Below, piece after piece: positions 1-12,056 of a stretch of 64,000 nt of DNA. Location: the NCBI GenBank assembly GCA_015179125.1, contig WHVA01000276.1, forward strand, positions 62,001-126,000, written 5' to 3'. The notes under the pieces were generated by a model. That model saw only the letters and a program-made list of their open reading frames with translations, had not been told where the DNA came from and did no database searches. Made by a program: the position numbers and the translations under genes. Within the stretch, counting starts at the first letter, position 1, and every line of letters starts with the position of its first letter. The DNA comes from Gautieria morchelliformis. Its lineage: Eukaryota; Basidiomycota; Agaricomycetes; Gomphales; Gomphaceae.

Positions 1-3000
1 GCTTGCCGTCCTGCGAGAATGCCACCGACATGACCATGTCGGTGTGGCCTTTGAATGGTGCTGAAATGGCCTCCCCAGTGTCTGCATTCCACACACGGAT
101 GGTGTTGTCGTAAGATCCGGAGACGACGCGCTTGCCGTCCTGCGAGAACGCCACCGACGCAACGCAGTCTGAGTGGCCCTCGAACGGTGCTGAAATTACC
201 TCACCGGTGTCGGCGTTCCACACACGGATCGTCTTGTCATAAGACCCAGAGACGATGCGCGTTCCGTCCCCAGATAACGCCACCGATGTGACGCAGTCGG
301 TGTGGCCTTCGATTGGTGCTGAGATGACCTCCCCGGTGTCTGCATTCCACATACGGATCGTCTTGTCAAAAGACCCGGAGACGATGCGCTTGCCGTCCTG
401 CAAGAATGCCACCGACGTGACCCAGTCGGTGTGGCCTTTGAATGGTGCTGAAATGGCCTCCCCGGTGTCTGCATTCCACACACGTATCGTGTTGTCTTCA
501 GACCCAGAGACGATGCGCTTGCCGTCCGGTGAAAATGCCACCGACCAGACGGACAAGGTATGACCTACCAGAACGGTTTGAATAGGTGGCCACGTCATCG
601 CTTTCCCGGTCTCGATGCGGAGTAATCGTGGAAATCGTGGAAGGTAAGTCTTCGACAGTTTCGACCTTTCAGGTGCAAATGGGAGTGCCGACAAATAAAG
701 ATGGGGAGCACTCTGCGAGATTACACTCCCAAAAGCAGCTACAAACTTCCCGGCATCCGTTGCGAATGCTGTAGTGCCATTATCCTGAAGATCATCAGAC
801 TCACATCTGAGCTCGTCTATCAAGGCATACCACGTGCTCACCTGGCTCCAGACAATGATCGATGAGAGCGCTGCGGATGCATCGAATACCTTCTTGATCA
901 AACTCAAAACTTCTAGCCAGTAGAGTAGCTTGGTCTCTAAGAAGTCCTTGACTTTCGCATCCATACCCGGCGTCCAGGTGGTGGCGTGAATATGGTCCGC
1001 CCAAAAACGGCAAGAGTACGAAAGTTGTGAGGTTATATACTTCTTCGTCCGTGTTGCCAAGTCGACAATATCGTCGTTACGCAGATGTGATGTTTCAAGC
1101 CGACAAATGTTGAAAAAAAGTTCATCCTTCATCACGCGCAAACATGAGAGCGCAAGGCCGCCATGATGCGTAGGTGTGTCGATGTAGTATGGTCCACTCT
1201 GGCTGTGATCTGTCAAGAAGTCACGAAAAGAGGTGTGTAGCAGACTGATTGTGCCAGATTCTTGAGAAGGCAGGCTCAGCAGAGAACCCATAGGTCCAAC
1301 TATATCATGAACCTCGGTACCCAAATCGTCTTCCTTGCACAATTTCTGCAGGGCAGACATCGAGAGCGGTTCTCTGGCGGCAAGCATGCAGCCCATCACC
1401 AAGTGAAACCGATGCCTGAAATCGTCATCATCCGTCAAGTCATCGTCATCCCCGAATATCTGCTTGAGAACACTGAGATATAGCTGATCCAGCCCACTGT
1501 TCTTGGCCAAAAGTCTCTGCAGTTGGTTAACAGGATCCCGACCATACTTCCCATCTCCTTTGATAAAACGACAAGCCGTGGATGCCCATTGAAAGTGACC
1601 CTCCGCTTTCTGAACTAATAATCGACACCAGTCACTGTTAGGCCATTTACGTTCGAGGGACGTAATATGACCTAGTTGGTCTTTCACAAAGCGAGAGACG
1701 TCGTCGGCAGGGTTGGGGTCAATATCCTTTATGGACCTGGACAGCACATGCTTCTTCCCAAGAAGGGCGTCCCGTATGTCTTTTTCGGCACGTGAAGTGA
1801 TAAGAAGGCGGAGATTAGATGGCAGTTTTGCTGCTTCACCGCCGAGGACAGACAAGAGACCCTTGCGAGATTCCTCGTCTCCGCTCTCGTCCAATGCATC
1901 AATGACGATCACCGTCGGTCCAACGGCGGTTAGGCCCTGAGCGGGACCTAGAATGAACCTCTCGAACTGCACGCTAGGCACGAATGTGGTCCGAAGTTCT
2001 CGCGTCTCCCGAACCACTTTCAATAACGATGCCTTGCGTTCTGGATCTAGATCAGCCAGACCACGAGCAATTGTGCTGAAGACATTTTTGGGGGAGCGTT
2101 CTGCCTGATGAGCGCGGTCGAAACAGTACGAAGATCCGAGACGTTTGAGCCTGTCAAATCGTCGAGCGACCTCGTGAGCAACCGCAGATTTGCCAGCACC
2201 CGCGACATCGTTCAAGAAAAATATCCCGGGGGTGTCATCGCTGTCCTGGTTGACCCAATCGCAGATCGCCCCAACAACCTTCTCGCGAGTACCCTGCAGA
2301 CAACCTTTTTTAGGATCGCAACCAGCTCCCGCTGCGTGGGGCATGTCATTAAGCTGAACTTCGCCAGCTGGTTGCAAGGTGTATTAGCCTCGGGAAAGGC
2401 CCCAAATCAAGAAACTCACAGAGGTCGCCGACGGCATCCAGAACACGTAGTACAGTGATTTCAGTATGGATGACGGCATTTTCCTGTAACGCCAACCTGA
2501 GTTTGTTGAACGTGTCCTGATATTGTTTGACCTTGCTGTCGACATCCGACACGAGATTCTTCGCGGTTCTTTTCCCTGAATAAAGATCATCAGCCATGGC
2601 ATCCTGACACAATGGGTCCAACATACAGAAGTTCTTGTTTTTGGCATAGTCGCGGATAAAATAACTACACTCTACTGTCTGATTCGCCAAGGATATGAGA
2701 ATTGGCCTTTGCGATTCAACTTTCTTCAACGGCTCGGCCAAGTGGACGAATGTATAGGCGTCTCCCATGGTTTTCGCCAGCTCATTGATGCCATCGTCCC
2801 GGTCCTTCTGAGCGATGATCGTCTAGCCAGACGTCAGCTATGGTACTCAGCTGGTGCATGAGACAGATCTACCTTTGGCACACTAGACAGAATAGACCAA
2901 GCCATTTTCGCGTAAGGATGGACCTAGAATCGTGTATATGAGATGACCTGGGAGACCGCCGGCATTTGAACCATACCTCGGAGATACCATCCACGATCTC

Positions 3001-3670
3001 GGTAAACAGCTTGATATTCTCCAAAAGTGGATCCCAAGCCGCCATTATCGGGATGACTGTATTATTGGTGGTGGAAATGATGCCGTCGACCACATTCCCT
3101 GCACCAATAATTCGGGACAGCGCGGGGTTCATATTATCGAGCACTGTCGCTTTGCCGACTGCTTCGATCAACTGGCCCTCCAGCGCCTCGTCGGACGTCC
3201 CGAAAGACGTGATGGTGAACTCTAGGACAGTCTGAACATCATGCATGTTCCCGGCCTTATCGCATTTACGCAGTTTGCGAGGAACGGCCGCTGTGTTCGA
3301 TGATTACGTCTGCGCTCAGTCGTTGAGCGACGAGGACTGACCTCCAGTTGCTCCTTCTGCAAGCAGTAACTCAATCCTTTCCTTCGCACCGCCAATGTAC
3401 TCATCACTACCAATTGTATGATGCCTATAGACTTCGACTCCTAATACGGAATCCCGATGCAAGTCGTTGCTGGGCATGGATTTAAGCTCGCGCGAGGATA
3501 ATAACACTGGAATTAAACGAACAAAAAGAATGACTCATTCCACGAGGCAGCATTGCCTCTCGCAGCTACGGCAGTCTTCTTGACACCCTCGTCGACAAAG
3601 AGTTTCACGTAGTATTTGCCAGGACGTTTGCCGAACGGTCCGATATTGGGACGGTGATTGCATTTCAAGT
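1..3670 (-). CDS. C2-NACHT-WD40 NLR-like protein (3' end off the window)
   Basis: STAND-type receptor of the kind linked to fungal non-self recognition. Read on the minus strand: a C2-like domain (about 3670-3342), a helical fungal NLR linker (3290-2420), NACHT with Walker A GAGKS at about 2186-2200 and Walker [11 protein letters not shown] at about 1888-1917, a helical winged region, then WD40 repeats from about 570 to base 1, each 43 residues (129 bp). Four whole repeats and part of a fifth are visible and nearly identical, as in HET-E/HNWD proteins. Introns: 3291-3341, 2924-2976, 2823-2872, 2368-2419; from 2367 to 1 the frame stays open at every point I spot-checked. Oddity: the two halves of the C2 domain lie in frames offset by one base near 3510-3516, and no first exon joins cleanly (a possible ATG lies near 3868), so the N-terminus is either decayed or spliced in a way I cannot see. 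Family call secure; activity not. Confidence 0.85.
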
Positions 3671-4485
3671 CTGTGGTCGATCGTCAAGATTCAGTATACG
3701 ATAGACAGCGCAAACGAAAGAGCCTTTCCTGCCACTTTGACGGCGCTTGTGGCTGCAGGAACGCTTCGTGGTGGACAGTCAAGTATTGGCTTATTGGAAA
3801 AGTTACGGTGAACTTACGCTACTGCGCATACTAGCACATCATTGCCATTATCGGTGCTCATCGTTCGCAGCGTTCGAGGGGGGTGGTGGGCGGGAAAGGG
3901 CGCGGCATGGCACTCCCGTAACCTCTCAGGGACTGCCGCATTCAGGCCGTGTCACGAAGACATGAAGAAACGCGAGCTCAGGACGGTCTTGTCACGCCTC
4001 TACTCTTCTGTCACACGACCACGTGACGGCGTCACCGCCAATAGACGACAACGCGCACGCACACGAAGATCGTGACGTATCCCCTACCTCTAGGGTATCT
4101 GGGAGTCTTAGGTGCTTTGCCATGTCGACCGCTGATAAATGGGACCCGTCCGGGCTGCCTCGGCGATGGAAACGAAGCTGATCCGTTTTCCATACTATGT
4201 TATGTTGAAAATCCGACACCTTTAACTCGTCCTTCTGCTCTTCACCTCCACCCACCCCGAGTTCACGTGGAGTATAACGCCAGTTACCGGCCCCTGCGAA
4301 GCTGCAATCATAGGAAGAGCGATGAAGTGGACACCTTGGCAATGGCATCGTGAGCACCCAAGGTCTGAGTCGCGCTTCATTACAATCTATTACATTGAGG
4401 AATAAATATTCTCTTCCTCTCCATTCAGACATTCCTTTTGCTATAGCCTGATATCTTGAATATGGTTCCAATATGCTATATGCCG
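3671..4485. other. Gene-poor stretch upstream of the NLR gene
   Basis: Holds the presumed promoter and first exon(s) of the minus-strand NLR gene. A minus-strand open frame at 3992-4471 has no recognisable domain and biased composition; I do not treat it as a gene. Confidence 0.4.
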
Positions 4486-5140
4486 CTTGGTAACCATTGA
4501 AGCGTGTTATATCTTCTAAATCTTCTGACTCAGATACTTCTATTATCTGTCCTAGAGGATTATCACTTGGTCTAATACTAAAATCAGGCCAGCCTACATT
4601 AATCCCTTGATATTCTACTAGTCCTACATCTTCTGGTTATAACTGAGCCCTACTTTGTGGATATAATCCCCTCTGAGGTCCTGGGATAAGAGTAATTGCA
4701 AGAGAATATATGGCTTTTCTAAAAGATTTGGAGTTAATCTCATAGGTACCATTCTTCATTCCCAAAAGACCTACATTAGAGTTAAGTTTTCCTACAAACT
4801 TAGGATCTCCCAGCTTATAAGATAGGGCTTCATCAACCTCATGGTGGTAATACAAGAACCAAGGTATCTAACAATGTCATTAATAGGGATGTCATCCTTA
4901 GGTATTTCATCATGGAGAAAACCTACAAATCTTTCTGATATGATATTGTACAAGTATTCACCTCCATCCTTTTGCCAAGTTCCTCCTTCAAAATACCACC
5001 ATTCTTTATCAGAATGAACTAATTCTCCAACAAGAATGTTATCACAATGACTACCTATATGATCCATGAAAGATAGCTCTTGTAACTTAGATGAAGCCTT
5101 TTCATAGCTGCCAGACATTGTCCTACCATATACTATTATA
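4486..5140 (-). other. AT-rich virus-like fossil: D5-type primase-helicase fragment
   Basis: Base composition drops sharply to AT-rich. The minus-strand reading at 5118-4637 has features of the D5 N-terminal region of large DNA virus primase-helicases: a WWYFEGGTWQ-like block followed by an LLGMKNGTYEI-like block and FR. It is broken (at least one break) and only a fragment; the helicase motor motifs are not present. Composition and family suggest an old insertion from a nucleocytoplasmic-type DNA virus or a related virus-like element. A plasmid or mitochondrial origin is possible. The matching right flank may be at 21925-22620, beyond the nested LTR elements. Confidence 0.5.
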
Positions 5141-5460
5141 GACTACAAATATCAATTTATCTAACAACACGAATATTATCAATAATGTGCTGATATGAAT
5201 ATCACAGAATACAAATTGCATAATTTTACCACAACAAAATAATATGATATAGAGGGAAGGGGTGGGGGGTCACCGGCCTTGGGTCTGGATCCCAAACAGT
5301 AACATGGCTAACCGCTTAGGGGGGTCCCATGTGGTAAAACTCACAACTTCAGCATCACATTTTTACCACTATCATTGATAACATATAGATCAACATATCT
5401 TCTCATTAATTATATATAAATGTTAAAATATCACTGTTTTGACATATTTATACTGTTCCC
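5141..5460. other. AT-rich spacer with a short GC-rich island
   Basis: AT-rich non-coding DNA with a GC-rich patch at about 5251-5340. No gene seen. The change to GC-rich sequence at about 5460 marks the truncated left end of gypsy element B; no B LTR is present there. Confidence 0.4.
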
Positions 5461-5462
5461 AG

Positions 5463-6498
5463 TTTAGTCAACGCGGAACTGGAGCGTGAGGAATGAGAGG
5501 CAGAGAAGAAGAGGGAGGAATTGAAGGAGAAGTGTCGTCTCGCCCAGGAGCGCAAGGACGTGGGGGATAAAAAGAGGAAGGAGGACGAGGCATGGAAGGT
5601 GAAAGAAGCTGAGGAGGAACAGGAACAGCAATGCAAAGCGGAGGCCGAGGAGGAGGAGCGCAAGGCTCAGGAAGCCGAGGAAGAAGTGCGGAGGGCCCGG
5701 GAAGCTGAAGAAGAGGCTCGGGAGGCCGAGAAGAAGGCCTGAGAGGAGGAGGCCAAGAAAGCCGAGGTAGCTACCCATGCTCATCTAAGACAACGCCTTG
5801 ACGATATGATTAAGGAGTTTCAGGAGCGGCAAGCCTCAGTTAGCCAAGGAATTCGGATCCCATCACCCGAGTTCCGAGTTGGTGGTTTTGGATTCGGCAG
5901 CTGCGAAAGCGTGGATTATTATGTCGCTGCAGGCTCAGGAGCGGAGCCAAGTGAAAGCGAAGCCGAAGGCAACGGGGGCGAAGAAACGGAAAGTGATGGA
6001 GGAGGAGTTGGAAGAGGAAGAAGTGAGTCTTCCGTTATGGCTCGGCTCGGGTTCTGACTTGTTTTTTAGGAATTCCCTTGCGACAATTGTGACAGGCAGA
6101 AAGTCCCTTGCATATGGGGGACTAACATGGTGTGCCGGGTTTGTAATGCGCACAAGGTCCATTGCAGCTTTACTGAGGGAAAACGGAAGCGCAGGGTTGG
6201 GGTCAGGACCGAGGTGCCGGCGGCCAAAACGGCTTGGCTGACGCCTGTGAAGCCGATGGGAGTCAAGCCGTTGGTAGAGATTAAGGCGGGCCCTTCAGGA
6301 TCGGGATCCAAAAAGGGGTCCGGGCGGCCCAAGTTAACGGGCCTTTCAGGAGATCAGGCCTCGGCGGCCATTCGGGAGCTCCTCGCTCAACAGAATGCGC
6401 TCTTCCAGCACATGCATGATACGCTCCAAGGGATACTGGAGTTTGCCAAGAGAACTCACCGGCAAAACTCGCATCTCAGCAAGCGGGTTCAGTGATGG
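5463..6498 (+). other. Antisense accessory frame of gypsy element B with Zn2Cys6-like cluster
   Basis: Runs opposite to B's gag-pol, between chromodomain and the missing 3' LTR. First part (about 5521-5742) is a Glu/Lys/Arg/Ala-rich coiled coil. At 6079-6165, one open frame has six cysteines spaced C-x2-C-x6-C-x7-C-x2-C-x6-C, which fits the fungal Zn2Cys6 (Gal4-type) pattern, with basic residues between the first cysteines. A TTTTTTAG splice-acceptor-like site precedes this block. A Gly/Ser/Lys-rich linker and a short helical tail follow. The element is an old copy and the frame is not whole. Elements A and C carry a comparable antisense frame. Function unknown; DNA binding is inferred only from cysteine spacing. 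Confidence 0.55.
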
Positions 6499-6941
6499 AC
6501 AGGTGCAGCCAAAGAAGCTGGGGTCTGGGGTTCGGGTTTGGGTGCGGATTGGGAAGGGTTCGGGTTCATGGGGGGATCGGGTTCGGGAAGTGGGGACAAG
6601 GGAAAAGAGAAAGAGGATAAGGAAGAGGAAGGAGTGGAGATGAATACGGGTTTGGGGGCAGAAAATGGAGGTGGGGATGCGGGTGATGCGAGAAATGGTG
6701 GTTCGGATGTGGGATCGGGGAATGATGACGGAATGGATGCAGATGGGGATGTGACTATGAGAGAGGACTAGAATACTAATGATGTTTTTTTCTGAATTAT
6801 GTGAATCTTTTTTCTTGGTGTTTTTTGTCTGGGGTTCGGAATCGGAATCGGGAGTGAGGGGACAGATACGGGACCGAGAACTACAGGCATATTTATTCAG
6901 CAAGGCGGCCAAGATAAAACATAGCAAAAGAGTGCTTGTGT

Positions 6942-6946
6942 CTAAC
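6942..6946. repeat. Target-site duplication of element A (left, CTAAC)
   Basis: CTAAC precedes the 5' LTR and is repeated at 15720-15724 right after the 3' LTR. This shows that A inserted as a complete unit into element B. Confidence 0.9.
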
Positions 6947-7494
6947 TGTAAGGACCCGGCCTTTGGCCGGTTACTTACCGGTATAACCTTTCTTCTGAGA
7001 CGAGCCTTGTGATACTCGTGCCCGAGTACTGGTGATTCTAATCCTGTGCCCGAGCTAGAGCTAGAGCTAGAGCTCATATCCGACCTTGACCCCATGCCCG
7101 AATCCCCTTAGTTACTGATTCCGCCCCACCACGCATCATTCGTATATTACCTCACCCTGACCTCGCCCTGACCTTCCCCCGCATTTGCTTGCCCCTGACT
7201 CGTACCATCTCTTGTATATAAACCCCCCTTGTATGCATTCCTACTCCTCAGTCTGAAAATCAACTATCGTATATGATCCCTAGTTAGTTTCTAAGCCTCG
7301 CCTCTTAAGCCAAACCTCGCCTCTTGTTCGTTTGCCTCCGAAGTTGGGACTTGTGCGTAGGGTCGGCGCAGCACATAAGCTGAAACCTAGTCACTCTCCG
7401 ACTTCCCTCTCAGAACCTCGCCCCGTAACCTCAGACTGTACCTCGGGTTTCGCCCCCGAGCTTGGTCAACCTTACGAAGGATCTTATCGTAACA
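6947..7494 (+). repeat. 5' LTR of element A
   Basis: TG...CA ends. TATATAAA at about 7215 and the predicted RNA start at about 7250 (start of agtctgaaaat) form the core promoter. A TGTATG motif lies between them and recurs in the LTRs of B and of the solo LTR in C. Confidence 0.92.
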
Positions 7495-7496
7495 GT

Positions 7497-7507
7497 ATTT
7501 TCAGACT
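7497..7507 (+). promoter_or_regulatory. Self-priming type primer binding site of element A
   Basis: attttcagact, two bases inside the 5' LTR, is the exact reverse complement of agtctgaaaat at 7250-7260, the predicted 5' end of the element's own RNA. No tRNA 3'-end match is evident here. This arrangement is known from the Tf1/sushi chromoviruses. Confidence 0.75.
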
Positions 7508-7538
7508 GCTTACACCCTACGTATCCCTTTTCTTCACT

Positions 7539-8759
7539 ATGTCCATGATAACTCGTTCCCGCACCCTTTGGGGTATCTCAGAACAACGACTTTTCTCGGA
7601 AGCCCCTGACAATTCACCACCATCCCCGGGGATACCCCTCGCAGACCACGCCAAGCCTAGTAACAAAGGCAAAGGTAGGGCTGACACTGGTGACCCTTCA
7701 GGTGATCCAGGTGATAGCTCTGGAGGTTCCGACAACGACCAGGACCTCCCCAACCTGCCACCCGAGGACCTCTGTGACCTTGAGGACAACGAGCTAATGC
7801 ATCGAGTATTCATCAAGCTCGCAAAACCTCGTGAGTCCGAAGCACGAGCCAAGGTCAAGGAACCAGATAGTTACGACGGTACTGACCAGGCCAAGCTTCG
7901 CACCTTCTTCCTGCAATGCATACTCAACTTCCGAGACCGCCCCTCAGCCTTCAAAACTGGGGCCTCGAAGGTACAGTATGCTATCTCTTACCTGTCTGGT
8001 TCGGCTCTACAATACTTTGAACCGGCGATCCTCGGCGAAGTCCAACCCGAGCCAGATTGGCTCGAGGACTGGGACAGCTTCAAGGCCGAGCTTGAGCTCA
8101 ACTTCAGCCCATATGACAATGCTTCCCAAGCCGAGATCGACCTCGAGAAGATCATTATGAAAGAGCATCACAAGGCCACGCGATTCTTTATCGACTTCGC
8201 CCGAGCTTCGACTAGGACTCAGTGGAACGATGCGGCCCTCCGACACTTCGCCTACAAGGGCTTGGCCAAACGAATCAAGGACTATTTGCTTCACTTCCCT
8301 CGATTCAGCAGCCTCGCCAAGCTTAGGAGATTCGCGCTGGAATGCGACAGCCGTTACTGGGAGCGTAAGGAATACGACGCTATGATCAATGGTCGTAGCT
8401 CCCAGCCTGCGCGCACCGCTAATCAGTCCAGCAGCAATGCCACTAACAACAATCAGTCAGCCAGCGGTTCCAATAACAACAAGAACAGCAACAAGACCAA
8501 CAACCACAGCAAGGGTTCCAACAACAACTCTTCGAACAACAAGAGCCAGCCCGACATATCGAGCAAGCTCGGGAAGGATGGGAAACTACTTCCCGAGGAA
8601 TGCCAACGTCGGGTCGACCAGGGCCTTTGCCTGCTTTGCGGCACCAAAGACCACATCGTCAAGGACTGCCTGAAGAACAAGTCTACCAATGGTAGCGGTT
8701 TTAAAGGTCGGGCAGCGAAGACCCCAACGAGGGGACTTCGGCCTCCATTACGGAGGTGA
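7539..8759 (+). CDS. gag: Element A gag
   Basis: An open frame starting at the ATG at 7539 (the frame is open upstream into the LTR, but that part is not expected to be gag). Acidic, low-complexity N-terminus; retrotransposon gag capsid-like core at about 7840-8380; Asn/Ser-rich linker; zinc knuckle of the CCHC type (C-x2-C-x4-H-x4-C) at about 8631-8672; basic tail. Element C has a diverged copy at 49195-50425. The role is assembly of the virus-like particle. Confidence 0.85.
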   Translation: MSMITRSRTLWGISEQRLFSEAPDNSPPSPGIPLADHAKPSNKGKGRADTGDPSGDPGDSSGGSDNDQDLPNLPPEDLCDLEDNELMHRVFIKLAKPRESEARAKVKEPDSYDGTDQAKLRTFFLQCILNFRDRPSAFKTGASKVQYAISYLSGSALQYFEPAILGEVQPEPDWLEDWDSFKAELELNFSPYDNASQAEIDLEKIIMKEHHKATRFFIDFARASTRTQWNDAALRHFAYKGLAKRIKDYLLHFPRFSSLAKLRRFALECDSRYWERKEYDAMINGRSSQPARTANQSSSNATNNNQSASGSNNNKNSNKTNNHSKGSNNNSSNNKSQPDISSKLGKDGKLLPEECQRRVDQGLCLLCGTKDHIVKDCLKNKSTNGSGFKGRAAKTPTRGLRPPLRR

Positions 8760-8817
8760 AAAAATAGGTAGCAACCTCGGAACCACATGATCTGAGGATT
8801 GTGGTAACCTCACCCGT

Positions 8818-10960
8818 GTGCTCAGACTCAGTGCCACTTCTCATTCATTGTCCAAAGATTCCCTTAATGTAAACCTAACCTCCCCTTCGCTTCCCGACGT
8901 CTCTTTTGTTGCATTAGTTGACTGCGGGTCTTCCGATTGTTTTATTGAATCCAGATTTGTCCAGAAGTACTCTATGCCTGCTTATCCTGTCTCTCCTATA
9001 CCCTTGAAACTATTTGACGGTAGTAATAACACTACCATTACCCAAGCTCTAGACCTCTGTATCTGCTTTCCGACTGGCGAACAACAATGGGTTACCTTCT
9101 ACGTAACCTCGCTTGGCTCGAGTTGCTCAGTGGTACTTGGCCACAACTGGCTCACCCGCTACAATCCATCGATTGACTGGGTATTGGGCAGTATTACTTT
9201 CAAGACCATCGATTTGACTACGACTCCAGCGACCGCGGCGACTTCAGCCCACTCAGCTTCGGCTACGACATCGACTTCGCCTACGGCATCTTCGCCTCCA
9301 CCTTCGACCTCGCCTCAGAACTCGCCTCCGAAGTTGCAAGCACCCCTCGTGTCCCTAATCAATGCACCCGCTTTCATGCGTGCATCCAGATTAGAAGGGT
9401 CCGAAGTGTTTCAGCTCAATCTGGCTTCGCCTGAGCTTGTCGCCCGAGGAGCAACATCAGGAGGAAGCTGTCCCGAGCTTTCTGAGAACGTTAAGAAACA
9501 TGTTCCTGAAGTATATCACGAATTTGCAGATGTGTTTAGCAAAGCACGCGCTGACACTCTAGCTCCCCACTGACCCCATGATATCAAAATCAACCTTGAA
9601 GAAGGGACTTCGCCACCTATCAGCCCCATCTACTCTCTTTCAGGTTCCGAACTCAAAGCACTTTGCGAGTTCATCGACAAGCACTTGAACATCGGTTTCA
9701 TCCGACCTTCATGCTCACCTCATGATGCACCAGTATTGTTTGTTCACAAAAAAGATGGCTCACTTCGGTTGTGTGTTGACTTCCAAGGTTTAAACAAGAT
9801 CTCGAAAAAAGATCAGTATCCATTGCCATTGATTGCTGACTTACTTGATGCCCCAAAGAATGCTCGCATCTATATGAAGATTGACCTTCGTCACGCTTAC
9901 CACCTCATACGGGTGGCCGAGGGTGACGAATGGAAAACCGCCTTCAGGACTCGCTATGGGTCGTTTGAATGGTTGGTTATGCCATTTGGTCTTACTAATG
10001 GCCCTGCTGCTTTCCAGAGATTCATGAACGAGATTTTCACTGACCTTTTCGATGTTTGTGTGGTGGTATACTTGGATGACATTCTAATCTATTCCAGTGA
10101 CCCCTCCAAACATGTTGAACATGTCAAGGAAGTCTTGCGACGACTGCGACTCAACAACCTCTTCGCCAAAGAGGACAAATGCGAGTTTCATCGCGATTTG
10201 GTTGAATTCCTCGGCTACATACTCTCTCCCGAGGGCTTCACTATGGCCGATGACAAGGTAAAGGTCATTCAAGACTGGCCTGAACCTCGCAAAGTTCACA
10301 ACATCCAATATTTCCTCGGTTTCGCCAATTTCTACCGACGTTTCATTCACAACTACTCGGACATCACCATTCCTCTCACCCGACTTACCCGCAAGGGTAC
10401 CCCTTGGAACTTTTCCGAGGATTGTCGACAAGCCTTCAACTTGTTGAAAAAGGCGTTCACCGCTGCTCCTATCCTTATCCACTGGATTCCTGACCTTCCA
10501 CTAATCGTAGAGACTGATGCTTCAGAGTACGCCTTAGCTGCAATCTTATCATTATGAACCTCGGAAGGCGAACTTCATCCCATCGCTTTTCACTCCCGCA
10601 CATTCACCTCTACCGAGCTCAACTACAATGTTCACGACAAGGAGCTCCTAGCTATCTTTGAAGCTTTTCAATGCTGGCAACACTACCTCGAGGGTTCTGG
10701 CGACCCTGTCGACGTTATCACTGATCATAAGAACCTCGAATATTTTTCAACAACGAAGCTCCTAACCCATTGACAAGCTCAGTGGTGAGAATACCTCTCC
10801 CAATTCAACCTCGCCATCCGTTTCCGACCTGGTTGCCTCGGAACAAAGCCTGACTCTCTCACTAGACGATGGGATGTCTACCTTAAAGAGGGGAATAGCG
10901 ACTATGCCACCATAAACCACAGACCCTACGGCCAGTGTTTACTCAACACCAGCTGGCATT
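8818..10960 (+). CDS. pol: Element A protease, reverse transcriptase and RNase H region
   Basis: Aspartic protease around 8900-9200 with the active-site block VDCGSSD. Reverse transcriptase from about 9640, with the YLDDILIYS box at about 10066-10092 and the preceding MPFGL block. RNase H-like block at about 10505-10800 (ETDAS start, then a DHKNLEYF block). Broken at a few places, as expected of an old copy. Confidence 0.85.
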
Positions 10961-11029
10961 GTCCCTTAGAGCTACTAACCTCGCTCCCGTCATGCTCCGA
11001 GCTGCTTCGCTGCTTGATACTGAGCAGAT

Positions 11030-12056
11030 CTGAGCCGACATACTAGCGAACCTCCCCTTGGACCCCATAGCCAAGTCGCACCTCGGCTTGGTTGATGACC
11101 CGAGGTGGACCACAGACTCCGAGGGCTTTCTCAAGCTTGACAACCGAACCTATGTTCCAGTGGCAGACGACCTTCAACTTCGCATCCTGCAATACAAGAA
11201 CACCCACATTCTCTCGGGACACTTCGGGGTCAACAAGACCTTGGAACTGATCAGACGAGACTACACTTGGCCAGGGATTAGATCCTTTGTCAAGGAGTAT
11301 TGCAAGACTTGCACCACTTGTATGCGAAGCAAGCCGCAACGTCACAAGCCCTATGGTCTCCTGAAACAACTCCCCGTTCCCAAGAAGCCTTGGAATTCCA
11401 TCTCTATGGATTTCATTGAGCAGCTCCCACCTTCATCCGAGTTCACCTCCATACTAGTGATTGTTGACCGCTTCACTAAGCAGGTTATCTTCATTCCAAC
11501 CACAGACAAGATAACCTTGCAAGAGCTCGCCCACCTCTTTGTCCTCCATGTCTTTTCCAAGCATGGAGTCCCCTCACACGTCACCTCGGACAGGGGTTCC
11601 AAGTTCATCTCGCACTTCTGGCGTTCTCTAGGGAAAGCATTGGACATGCGGTTGCATTTCACCTCGGGATATCATCTCGAGGGTGACGGTCAGACCAAGC
11701 GTGCTAACCAGACCTTGGAACAGTACCTCAGGATTTACTGCAACTATCAGCAGTCCAACTGGGCTTCGCTCCTTCCCCTAGCTGAGTTCACTTACAACAA
11801 TGCGCCTAGCGCAACCACTGGTATATCCCTGTTCTTTGCTAACAAGGGTTACCACCTGAACCTCGTGGTTCACCCCGAGTGCGACCTTGCCTCGGCACGA
11901 GCTTGAGACTTCGTGGTGGACCTGGACGAGCTTCACCAAGAACTTCGCCATGCCATCCTCGAGGCTCAAAAGACCTACCAAGCCTTGGCCGATGTTCGTC
12001 GCAAGCCCGCCCCTGATTTCCATGTAGGCTCCCTTGCCTTTGTAAAGGCACAGTAC
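11030..12056 (+). CDS. int: Element A integrase
   Basis: Begins with the HHCC zinc-binding region (GHFGVNKT followed by CKTCTTC, about 11210-11325). The catalytic core with MDFIEQLPP, TSDRG and the later Glu region lies at about 11400-11760. The frame runs close to the point where a 1.27 kb insertion separates it from the chromodomain. Confidence 0.85.

Larger units (their letters stand above)
5461..6946 (-). mobile_element. Gypsy element B, 3' part (truncated; continues at 15725)
   Basis: Element B lies on the minus strand and was split by insertion of element A at 6946/15720. This piece is B's region downstream of the chromodomain. The 3' LTR that should lie at its left end is absent, so B is truncated. 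The segment is dominated by an antisense (plus-strand) accessory reading frame, listed separately, followed by low-complexity GGATCGGG/GGTTCGGG-like DNA at 6510-6760. Confidence 0.7.

Noticed and set aside
1-560. Direct repeats considered as a CRISPR-like or satellite array
   Set aside because: The 129-bp units are WD40 repeats in one continuous coding frame.
3992-4471. 159-codon minus-strand open frame
   Set aside because: No recognisable domain, odd composition, and it lies in the upstream region of the NLR gene.
5251-5340. GC-rich island considered as a tRNA
   Set aside because: No T-loop GTTCGA motif and no cloverleaf on either strand.
6346-7095. 249-codon minus-strand open frame spanning the left edge of element A
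   Set aside because: It crosses from element B into A's LTR and is antisense to low-complexity and LTR sequence; no domain. A product of composition.
7332-7538. Upstream extension of element A's gag frame into the LTR
   Set aside because: The frame is open, but the sequence is LTR and primer site; the ATG at 7539 after the primer site is the sensible start.
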